A DNA stretch of 64,000 nucleotides from Undaria pinnatifida (lineage: Eukaryota; Sar; Phaeophyceae; Laminariales; Alariaceae): assembly GCA_012845835.1 (NCBI GenBank), contig JABAKD010000006.1, positions 8,050,637 to 8,114,636 of the forward strand. Direction: 5' to 3'. The position numbers and the translations under genes are program-made. Each line of letters opens with the position of its first letter. Position 1 is the first letter of the stretch. The notes under the pieces are model-generated. The model was not told the origin of the DNA. It searched no databases and worked only from the letters and a program-made list of their open reading frames with translations. Shown piece by piece: positions 36,401 to 48,400 of the stretch.

Positions 36401-39400
36401 AACGATGGATCAAAACATTTTACCAGGTAAGTCAGAGATAGCTTCATATACCTGGTATATGTTTTTTTTTCATACTTGAGTTTTCCTCATCGGTCTTGCA
36501 TACATTACTGGGTGGGAAGAAGAGAGATCAGCACGCGAACAAACAGGCAGGCAGATAAAAGCACAGCAACACGGGAGGTTGTCACGGAGAGTAGGGATCG
36601 CAACTAAGAAAGACAAAATTGCCGCGGAAGTTTCGACACAGCAGGATGTAGCAGCATGCCGTTAGCTCCGCATTTACTACGCGGGTTGCGCTGCGACGCG
36701 TCCGTGTCAAAGGCACGAATGGCCCTACCTCGATGCGATCGCAGCTCCCCGACGTTTGTGGGAAACTTCGAAGTATTACATTATTTAAACCACGATATTT
36801 TATGAAACAAGACGGTAGTCAAATGGTTTAACCACGGCACATGGGAGGCGTGGGCAAAGCTCTACTGTGATACACGGCGCTTCACGCTTTACGGCAACCA
36901 AGAAGCAAATCACCACTTCACAACTGCCGTGGTACGCCATCAACACGGTAGTGGTGCCTCTATAGTACCGGTCCGTGCCAGCTGGAAACACCAGCACGAT
37001 AGCTGCAACCGGCACTACTCCGCATACGGCCACTACTGGTTGTTCCCATATGTGCCAAGCGATCACACAGGCACTATAGCGGGCAACCGGCACTACTCAA
37101 CCGGCACTACAGAGGGACCTCCACCGTTTTTTCTTTTTTCTTTTGCTTATCCCCTCTACGATCTTCGCGCTTACTTTCTCCTTCTCCCGCCCTAGTCGTA
37201 ACTCAGATCCGGGGTCACTAAGCAGGCTATTCCCCCCCCCCCCCCTACGACAGTACGAGCCTTCTTTTTATATCGCGAGAACATTTCAGCCCTTTTTTCC
37301 CTCGTCGACTCGCATCGAATTGCGCTACTATTGTAGCATACTCACGATGAGGAGGAGCAGCATCTCGAAGGCGGGAGCGAAGTGACTCTGCAAATATCGG
37401 CAGAAAAGCCCCAAGAATCGGTCATGCACGATCACGAAACCTGCGAGCAAGAGCCGCGGGAACCAATCAGCCATTGTGTCAAATAAAACGGGCGCGACGG
37501 GGGGACGGGACGATGTGGGGGTAGCGGGGGAAGACGTGGCATGCGAAGGGCTTTGGTTAAGTACGAGGGCATCAGTTTGAAGCAGGTGCCATTGTTGTCG
37601 CCACGCAACCTACGAGTGCGAGCCACGGGCACTAACCAGCCAATGTCCCCGAAGAAAAACGCCGCCGCAGAGGGTCGGGGGCACCAGGGGAAAGGCATGG
37701 GTGGCACGTCAAGGGGCTTGACCCGAGTACGGCGGATTTGCAGCGGTTGCTGTTGTTTGCTCGCGATTCAACATTTTCGACATATTTTTTCAGGGCTTTT
37801 CACGGGTCACGACCCGGCCCACGGGTCGGGTTGGGAACTTTCCAAACTCTCCCGGGTCGAGTCGGGCCTGGTCAGAAGTATTTCGCAATCTCACGGGTGG
37901 GAACGGATCGGGTCAGGAGGAGGTCTTCAAATCTCATTTTTTTTTCTTTTTTTCTTCCTTTTTTTTTTCACACACTTCTACTTTCCAGCTTCTGGACAAG
38001 GCTTGGCAACAGGTGTCGTCCCTTCTTCCCCCCGGTTCTTGCCTTCAATTTTTATCGCGCATAGGGTTCAGCAATCCCACCGCTCGTCGATTTGTCATCA
38101 AATGTTGTATACGCCCACCTACCTGACATTTCGTCCAATTAAAGCTTTGTACGACTAGGCGATGAAAGTTTTCGACGGGTTGCATTTTTCATTTGTCTCC
38201 AAATCAGTTTTCTGGGGGTGATGTATGGAACTCCTCAAGCGAGGACCCTCAGACTAAATTAGGTGCTGTTTCTACCGTAGCGCGGGTTATAGATGCTCTC
38301 TCACCTCTTCCCGTGGACATGTACTTGGCTTCCCCCGTCAAAAACGCCTTGTTCACGTCTAATCCAAAACGCAGGAAAACGGGGGGGAAAAGAAATTAAA
38401 AAAGGTGGAGTGGTCAAACACAAAGAAAAAAAAATGGACAGAGATAAAATATGGAGTAAACAGAGCAAAGAAGATCGAGTGCACAGTAAAAAATGGAATG
38501 AAACAGAGATTAAACATGGAGTAAAAAGAGCAAAAAAGATGGAGTGGATAGAGGTAAAAAGATGGAGTGAAACAGAGATAAAACATGGAGCGAACAGAGA
38601 GGCGTGGACATAGGTAAAAGATGGAGTGAAACAGAGATAGAAGATGGAGCGAACAGAGATAAAAGATGGAACAAAGAGGGATAAAACATGGAGCGATAAG
38701 AAAAAAAACAGACAGAGCAGAAATAAAAATACGGGAGTGATCAGAGACAGGGAGAGCGAGGCGAAGCAAGGGGAAGAGAGGCGTTGGGAGAGAGGCCGAC
38801 GCGGGCAACGATTGGGGTGTCAATTTATGGTGACACTTTTTGTCCATTGTATTTCTGATCGACGAGGCTCCTCAACTACATATTGTACTATACTATAAAT
38901 ACTAACCATTTAGAGCCCCAAATCTCCTCCCTATACTATTTCCAAGTTATTTCGTCCCCAAACACAGGTTTCCAGCTGTAAAAGCGTTGATACCCAATGA
39001 TGGTTGGAATACCGGTAGGTGTCATGATGCAAAGACCAGACCATATTAGATGCACACCCATATAGGCCATGGGATTGACGCCTGCTCGTACGGTAAAAGA
39101 TGCTATGGCAGAGGTGCACCTAATTTTTTTCCAAGGATCCTCGCTCGAGGAGCTCCATGTCTCGCTTGAGAAGCTCCCATGCCTCGCCCAAACTCTCGAC
39201 ATTCACTCAACAGGTTTCTCTTTTGCGTCGACGGACAAATTCCATGGATTAGGTGTGTACAACTCTTTTTTTAGGAAACACACGAAAAAAACGGGAGTAC
39301 CAAAGGTGTTGGGGGTAGTTTTCCACGGTTGAGAAGCTTGTCATACAGCAACCGTTCGGCCCCATCAACTGCTACCCCTTTTCTACAGTAGCACGCACCG

Positions 39401-42400
39401 ATTCAATAAAATAACGAATTCAGAGTCGATACTCATCTTTGCAAGCTGCGTACTAAATCGATCGCTCGTCTTTAGTAAGTTTCATAAACCAAAACCCAAC
39501 ATAAGATGACATTGTACCATGTTACCTATGATGTATGACCAATAGCGATTTGTTGATCAGGTTGCAATTTCGGGTTTCTCAAGAGTGTAAGGTTGAGGTA
39601 GACTCCTCTTCAAGCGAGGAAACCTCACAAAACTAGGTGCTACCCCCATGATAGTACGTCGTCGTTGGTAGTCAGGGGGGTGTTCGCTCACAGTAGGCGT
39701 TAGTGCCGGACAAGAAGATGAAGAACAGAACGCTGCCCCTCAAAATTATCTCCACAAACTTGCGCAGCGCCCTCGTAAGCCCGCTCTCCACCGCCATCAC
39801 CTACAAGGGACAAAAACCAAAACGGCGGTTGCGGGCGGGTGAGAGGGGTGGAACGCGGTCAAGGACACCGACCAAGGATACGAGAGCGGGGGCGGGGGGG
39901 AGGGGGGGGGGGGGGCTCCATTTTGATTCGCGAGCAGGGTATAAAACATCATTGCATGGCGGTGTATTTCGCGAAACAAGAAATACACAAAATTTCGAGA
40001 CTTGAAACAACAACGGGTAGGCACTCGGGCGATTACCTGGTATTGGGTGAGAGGAATGGAACGCGGCCAAGAACACCGACCAAGGATTGGAGTGAGGGGG
40101 GGGGGGGGGGGGGGGGGGGGTACCTCCATTTTGATTGCGAGCAGGGCATAACACATCATTTCAAGGCGGTGTATTCCGCGAAAAAAAACACACACACGAA
40201 ATTCAAGACTTGCAAAAACAACGGGTAGGTACGCGGGCGAGTCCCTGGTATACAGCCCTAGGGCGCAAAAACTAAAGTCCTCAGAACACATTTTCTGCCA
40301 CGTGTGGCCTGACCCATTATCGCTAATAGCAGCAGCAGCAGCAGCCGGAGGAACTGACTCAACTCCGTCACAAGCACCGACTTCTTCGACAAAAAAACGG
40401 ACATCCAACACAGCAACACCGCTTCCAAGTAGGTCATACCCCCGAACGGAAACATGCTACGGAAGAGGTGCACCGATTTGCTTCGGAGACACCCCACTTG
40501 CGAGGAACTCTATACAAGACCCACCCCAAAAAGAATGTTCTTCAGGAAGATGAAAGAGCAACCCGATCAACATACTCCATGGCCTAGGTATACAATAAAA
40601 ATCATGTTGCTAAAGCATAATGGCATTATTCGACCATTATTTGTTGAGGAACTCTGCCATTCGGAAAATAGCTTAGCCAAAAAGCGCTACCCCTACCTTA
40701 CCAAGGGTTGGTACGTAGGTGCAGTAATACACAAAGTTGTCAGGATTCGGGTCAGGAGGTGTCCAAAATATCGCGGTTCGGGTTGGGTCAGGAGGCGCCC
40801 GAAGCCTCACGGGTTGGGTCGGGTCGGGGCAGGAGGTTTTCAAACCTCACGGGTCACCCTGACCCGATCTGATCCCGCGAGAAATGGCCTGACCCGTGAC
40901 AAGCCCTCGTAACAATATTGTCTGCTGTCACCTGACAAGTGCTACGATAGAGGGAGGTTGCACTTTGTTTTGGCGACTTCTGTTTTCTGAATGACGGGGG
41001 TTCCTTTTCACCCAAGCTCGCCCGAACGAGTCGGAATTTCAGTATTCCCCCCAAAAGTCCGTTTTTGCCTCAGAAGGCAAAGAGCTCCTAAAGCAACCAC
41101 CCTCAGAAGGGAAAAAGTTCCTCAAGTGGTTAGGAGCCTCATAAAAATAATGGCGCACCTCTGCCGTAGCATATGTAATACCAACCCGATCTCAAACACG
41201 AGTCTTATGGTATCCCCTCTTCCCCGTAGCGGCGTGATAATATACAAGGTATAGCAGTTGTACCTTTTACCTGGCAGGCGTTATCGCCTTCTGCCTGATT
41301 GAACGATTCCGCTCCCCCCTTCGGTTAGATTCGGTGGGCAGCAAGCAACTAGTACCACAGATGTAACATGCAAGCAACCCGCGCGTGAGTGACCACCGCA
41401 GAGCCAGAAGCACCCCTGCATAGCCGTAGTTTGGTCCCTAGGTCCATACTGCCCAATCTTACTACACAGGTCTTGGGTTGATTTCAAAAAAATCAGGCTA
41501 GGCATCCGAGAAAAAAAGAAGGTACGAATACCCCCTGTACCGTCGCAAGACTCAAATAAAGGTACCTACCAGCAGGACCGGCACGACCAGCATGAACCCC
41601 AGCTGGAAGATGTATTCCGTCGAAACGACTCTCGCCACCACCGCGTCGATGGCCGCAAGATCCACCTGGTTCAAGAAAACGCCGGACAATGGTTGCCATA
41701 AAATTAGGAGGGAACGGAAACGCGGGTGGAGATCCCTTTACGCCGTTGGTAAGATCACAGTCAGCAAAAATCAACGTGACCCGAAAGGGAAACCGTAATT
41801 TTTTTCAACGATGTGTACTTCGTCGAAAATCGCCATGACTCTCGGCACCACCACCGAGATGGCCGGCCACAAGATCCACCTCTTTTCGCGGAACAAGGAG
41901 ACAAAGGTTTCCACAAGGATGAAGCAGCTGGCGCGGAGTAGAGGTTTGGGTGGCGTCTATCAATAAGAGAGTGGTTGAATTAACCTCTCACAGCACAGAC
42001 GTCCAGGCTGCTTGCGCGGACGGTTTCGTATCCAAGGGAGCCAGCCAGCCGCAAGACAGTACAGGACGCATGCTGCGGGAAAGATGCACCTTTTTTTTCT
42101 GAGGCTCCTAACCAGTTGAGGAGGTCTGTTTGTCCTCTGAAGCAAAAGCTGATGTGGATAAAGCTAAAACTTCTACCGGACGAACGTATCATGGCCTGCG
42201 CATACAACGAAAATCGTGCAGAAAAAAGCAACGAAATTCCGACGATTCTGGGTTAAGGAGCCCCCGTCATTCACAAGAACGATTCGCAAAAACTGCTTCG
42301 TACCTCTTTCGTACCATGTGTCACACACAGTACAAAACCCAAAGTAACATCTTGCACTACAAGAGCCCTTAAAGCAGTTGCACGGTCCATCGACAACTTA

Positions 42401-45400
42401 CCGTTCGGCGGTCGAAGACGAGGTACACCTTGGCGTACACGAACAGCCAGATCGACAGAGTCAGGAACACCTGATACAGCGCGTGAGGGGGAAGGAGGAC
42501 AAATTACACGCCTTTATATTAATAGGCATACATCCCATACGCTAGCAAAATCGTTCGGGAATAATTCGGTGTTTTTAAGGACATAAAAGTGGCATAATTG
42601 GACTCGTTTTTCGAGCGCAACGAACACAGTTGGGGGAATAACATGGTTTGTAGCAAATTTTCGCATCCTTCTCTCCGCGAAAATGCATAGCTGGTACCAG
42701 GTACAAGTTAGGGAACAAAAATCAGAATGGATTTTGCGAATAAGCCTAGACCTTGCCGTCCACAGACACTAAGAGTACGGTGGTAATTGATCGCAAAAAT
42801 GAGCAGGAAATCAGTCAGCCGGCAGATCGGCCACCTCGACCGGATATCAGCCGAACCTTTCTCAGCGGCTCCAACACGTGAAGGGGGCGGGGCGGCGGGG
42901 TCTCGTTGCTGTGTTCCACCCGAACCGCCATCGAAGCAACAACATCATCACCTATCGTACAGCTGAGAGGCGATAGCTGCAGAGGCAACCGTAAGAGACC
43001 GCGTCTGTACCACAAAAAGAAAAGCGGACGGGCTTCTGAACGCACCTGGTTGAGGTAGAAGCCGACGCTGCTGTAGAAAAACGACAGCAGGCGGAAGATG
43101 TCCAGCTGCTGAGCGATGCGGTGGACCTTTAACAGAGGTCCACGGACGAGAACAGGGCGGCCGAAACAATCCACAGTAAAAGAACACGAATACGCAAATC
43201 AAACACGCACAAAAACCTCATGCCTACAACAGAACAAAAAAGTACGCAAACAAGCATGCACAAGCCTCGAGCCCACAATACAACGCGGATGGTAAGAGCA
43301 GAGGGTATAGATAAACATGTAATAAGAAGGAAGGATGGAGCAAGGGCGGCAGGTGGTTTAGATTGATGCCAAACCGGAAGTAGGTATACCTGGTACAAGG
43401 GAGGCAGACGTCGTGCAGAGTTTCCCTTAATTGGTCCCTTGATTTTGTTTTGTGCTTCTTTGTGGGAATGACTGTGAGTGACCGGGTGCTGAGGTTCATG
43501 CCGCACTTTTTCTTTTTTTTGTTTGGCCATCCGTTTTTATATATGTAGGCACGCTTTATTTTCTCTTTCTCCCTCCCTAGGTCGTAACTCAGATACGGGG
43601 TCGCTACGCAGGCTCTTCTGCCCCCTCCCCACTACGGGTATGCACCTTCAGTGTAATGTTAAGAGCAATAATAAAGCGACGGTAAATAACAACGAAAAAA
43701 ACACGACCACGCAGTGAAAAGTGCACAAGCCTCAATCAAGCCTACAAAAAAACAAGAACACGCAAAAGAGACGTGCACAAGCCTCAAGCCACACTAAACA
43801 CGAATACGCAAACAAAGACGCTCCTCACGCCCACAACACGAACACGCCAATAACGGTGCAGAAGCGTAGCACGGCCAACCCTTTCCACAACGACTACAAT
43901 TGAAGCGCGCACTGCGAACACGCACGACTAGCACTGCACGAGTGCATAGAGCTAAGGGGAGCAGTGGTCAAGGGGTGATACTGTTGAGTGTGAACGCGAT
44001 CCTGACGGCAACATCTTCACGTGCGTTTTCTACAACGAGCGTTCAAGCATACCGAGAAAAAAAGGACACTGTTTTTTCTCGGTTTGTTCGTCTTGCTATT
44101 CTTGACACTGCCACTACTGTTCTACGCCTCGAGCAACCACCCACGTTCGGGTTTACGGGTGGCATGGAATTCCTTCGGGTGGCATGGAATTCCTTCGGGT
44201 GGCATGGAATTCCTTCAAGCTCACCTCTCTCGAGCGAGACTGCATGCCGTTACCCATGCTGATCTTCGCGACGAACCCGGTGATCTGTCCTAGCCCCACA
44301 TCTCGACCTTTTCCCACCTAGCAGTACAGTGAAGAAAAGACCGACAATAAATACGAGCTCGATACGAGTCATGCTTGAAAAATGTGCGAAACTCGGCAGC
44401 GATCGCGTTATCACCTGTATGTACTCCGCTTGCGTGGCGTTGCCCCCCCTGAGGACAAAGTTGAAGCCTCCAAAAATGTCCTCGGAGAGGTTGATGCCCT
44501 TTGAAGCCTTAGAAATTCCTCCCAAGGTCATCGCCGAGACCCTGTTTATGCCAAAGTGGAAAAATAAGCAAACATAAGGATGGCGCAAAAACAATCAGCA
44601 AGCAAGTTAATCAAACAACGGCAGCAGCAAGCAACCAAGCCAGCCAGCAAGCCAGCCAGCAAGCCAGAGAGCAACGAAGCAAGCAAGCACGAAAGCAAGC
44701 AAGCACGAATGCAAGCAAGCACGCGAGCAAGCAAGCAAGCAACAACGCAAACTCGTGGTTTGCTCTGTGATCCAAAACGGGAGAGAAAGGACGGCGCGCC
44801 AACAGCAGCAAAAAACAAGTAATTCACAAACGCAAGTATTTTTTGCTGTTATTAACAGTAGTGCCTCCCAAGGTCATCGCCGGGACTCTGCTTATGCGAA
44901 AACGGGAAAATAAGGCTTTCACGGGCCAGGTCACTTATCGCGGGTCGGATCGGCGCAGGGTGACCCGAACCGACCCGTGATATTTGAATAACTCCTGACC
45001 CGACCCGACCCGACCCGTGAGATTTCAAACACCTGCTGACCCGACCCGACTCGACCAGCCAGCTTTTCCCGGGTCGGATCATGACCCGTGAAAAGCCCTG
45101 AAAAAAAGGACGGCGTGCCAACAGCAGCAGGCAAGCGAAAACTAACCCAAGCTTGGTGGCCTGACGTGCGCTTCGACAGGGATGCGCCAAAAAATAAACG
45201 AGGTTCCTCCTATGAGGTGCCCCATACCCCAGCAAAAAGCTGAATTGAACCAAAAAATGAAAGTGCAACACAAAAACGAACAATCCCACCGTCCCACAGA
45301 GTGGGACGCGTTGTGTACCACACTGAACTGTATCCCACAATGTGTACCACACTGAACTGTGTCCCACAACGTGTACCATTGTCCCACACCGTGTCCCACA

Positions 45401-48400
45401 CCGTGTCCCACACTGTGTCCCACGATGTGTCCCACAACGCATCCCACAATACGCCCCAGAACGTGCTCCCCCCATGTTTCCCACAACACGTTCCACGATG
45501 TGTCCCATGACGCGCCCCACCATGTGTCCCAAAACACGTCCCATAATATGGCCCACAACGTGTCCCACAATGTGTCCCACAATGTGTCCCACAATGTGTC
45601 CCACAACGTGTCCCACGATATGTCCCACAATGTGTCCCACAATGTGTCCCACAATGTGTCCCACATTGTTTCCCACAACGTGCTCCACGCTGTGTTCCAC
45701 AATGTGACCCGCTATGTGTTCCACAATGTGACCCGCTATGTGTTCCACAATGTGACCCGCTATGTGTTCCACAATGTGACCCGCTATGTGTTCCACAATG
45801 TGTTCCATAGCATGTCCCACAAAGTACCCCATAAAATGTTCCACAATGTGTCCCGCAATGTGCCCCACAACGTGTTCCATAACCTGTCCCACACTGTTTT
45901 CCATAACCTGTTCCACAGTGTGTCCCACGATAAGGTGTTCCGCGACAATGCGTCCCACAACAGGGTGTAAGGACATTACGCCTCCCATAACGCGTACCAC
46001 AACGTATCCTATGCTGTGTCCCACAACGCTCCCACAACGCGTTCCACATTGTATCCCACAACGCATCCCACAATGTGTCCCACAATATGTCCCACAACGC
46101 GTCCCACAACGTGTCCCGCAAGGTATCCCACAACGTGTCCCACAACAATATGCCCCGCACTGGCTTGTGCTCGGATGGGACGGGGCGGAGACCACGACTC
46201 ACTTGTCGAACATATCCGGGTGGCCGTAGTGAAATCGGACGGACAGCGGCTTATCCAAGAACCTCTGGATGCTCGTCACGAACGAAAGCTCCTGTACAGT
46301 AAAAAGGGAGAAACCACCAAAAGGAGGCGTTCAGGATTAAATAAATACCGAAAGGGGTATAAACAAACGTGAAGAAAAAAAAAACACACACAATACAATC
46401 AAAACAAATCGAAGGGGGCAGAAAAGGTTACAAACACCACATGAGACTTTCAGAACAAAACCCAAAGGTGCTTGTAAATAGCAAGTATTTCAGGGGAAAA
46501 AAAACTAGTCAGAAAAAAAGCTACCCCGACACCGTGACCCTCCCTTATTGTGGAACGGCTCCGATTTCCCGCGTCAAGCGACATGTGCTACGATAAAAGT
46601 TGCAAATTTGTAATGGCTTTTCACGGGTCATGACTAGGCCCGCGGGTCTGGTCAGGAGTTCTCGTTTCTTGCATTTTTTTTTTGTAATTTTCGTTTTCCG
46701 TTTTTGTTCTCGTTCTCATTATCGTTCTTGTTTTCTTCTCGCGTTTGTTTCCGTACTTTTCATTTCCGTTTCGTTTTTTAATCTTTTTTTTTCCTCTTCC
46801 TTTCTCGTTTTCTTGTCTTTTCAATTCCTGTTTCCTTTTCGTTTGTAACGCGTGTTGCGCGTCCGAAATCGTTTTCGAAAACTCGCCGGTTGAATCGGGG
46901 TAGGGTAAGGGAGCGTTTGAAATCTCACGTGTTGGGTTGGATCGAGTCATGAAGGTTTGAAATCTCACGGGTCGGGTCGGGTCGGGTCGAGTCGTCCTGA
47001 CCCGATCCAGCCCGCGAGAAGAGATCCAACCTTTGAAATGCCCTGCATTTTTTTTTAGCACTCTTTTTTGCATTCACGGTGTCCCTCAACTGAGGACCAA
47101 AGCAATCTAGTTGGAATCCAATCCATGTTGCTGCACTATACCTAACACTATTTTGGTCCTCCGAGAAGGTAGCGTAGATGCCGTTCCGAGAGTAATCGAG
47201 ATTTTTCTTTTCGTAAAGCAGAAATACCTCTCCTATGGCTCTCCGCCAACCAATATTATTTGCTTCCCTATGCCGGGGGATTGCTCATGGGGGTGCACTT
47301 CAACTTTACTCACCAGTCGGTTTTGTAGAGCTAAGTCGGCTCGACTTAAGTCGCCGACTAGTCATTAGCCGGGCCAACAGTTTAGTCGTTTCCCGGAGGT
47401 GGTGACTGTCCGACTTATTTGCGTTTCCGCCTTTGCAGGAAGGATTCTTTATTGCGCCAATTTATTTTTTATTTCGTGGACACGGGGATGGGGCTGGTTT
47501 GGCTCGCCTCGCCCGCCCGACTTAAGCAGGCAAGTGGGCTGGCCATTAGCTGGCTTCGCCAGCCGACTTGACGAAAAGTCTGTTAGATTGGCAAACGGCA
47601 CCTGTCGATTAGTTCTTAGTGGTGAAATCCTGCCGACTCTAAGGTCATTTACTTTGCTGGCGGCAACTGCCGATTAGTTACTAGTCGTCAAAAAACCGTG
47701 CCCGACTCACAGCTCTACAGTTTCGGGTAAGGCAATGGAGCTCCTCCAGCGCGGAATCCCAGAAAAAGTTAGGTGCTGCCTACCCCTGCCGCAGCGTAAA
47801 CCTACTGACCTACTGATTAATCAGTAGGTGGCACATCGGTAGATAGAGGTGCAACGGCTCTGCTATGCCTTTTGAGGGTGGTGGCTTGATAAACTACTCT
47901 ATACCTCACCCCAAGAACTGATTTTGAGGAAAGCCGTAAGTGCGACCCGATGAAGAAACCCGTGGCCTAGGTGTACAAAACAATCTTTTTTGCGAAACAA
48001 GAATAATGGCATCCCGACGATTTTTGGTCAAGGAGCCCTGTCATTTCCGAACTTATTTCACCAACAAGTGCTGCGTCTATTTAGCATGCATGAGGTGCCG
48101 TTAACTAGCTGAGAAACTTTGGTCGGCAAGTCGGCTGACGAAACCAGCTGTTGGCCAGCCGACTTGCCGACTTAAGTTACGCGAAAAAAGAATAATGGCA
48201 TCCCGACGACTTTTGGTCTGGGAACCCTGTCATTTCCGAACTTATTTCACCAGAAAGTGCAGCCTCTATCGTAGAATGCATGAGGTACCGTTAACTAAGA
48301 GAAACTTTAGTCGGCAAATCGGCTGGCAAAACCAGCCGCTGGCCAGCCGACTTGCCGACTTAAGTCACGCGAGCGAAATCACCCCTCCCCGGCCGAGGGA

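Noticed and set aside
37575-37636. Small candidate exon [13 protein letters not shown] between exons 21 and 22
   Set aside because: Slight resemblance to the missing conserved block, but no donor gives the required phase convincingly.
38293-38847. Lys-rich plus-strand and Phe/Leu-rich minus-strand frames
   Set aside because: Produced by the purine-rich 22-bp minisatellite.
44852-46202. Open frames of 447 and 330 codons on the minus strand (CGTRCGTR- and WDTL-type repeats)
   Set aside because: They run through a 12-bp minisatellite inside callose synthase intron 15 and include the real exon 15 only in passing.
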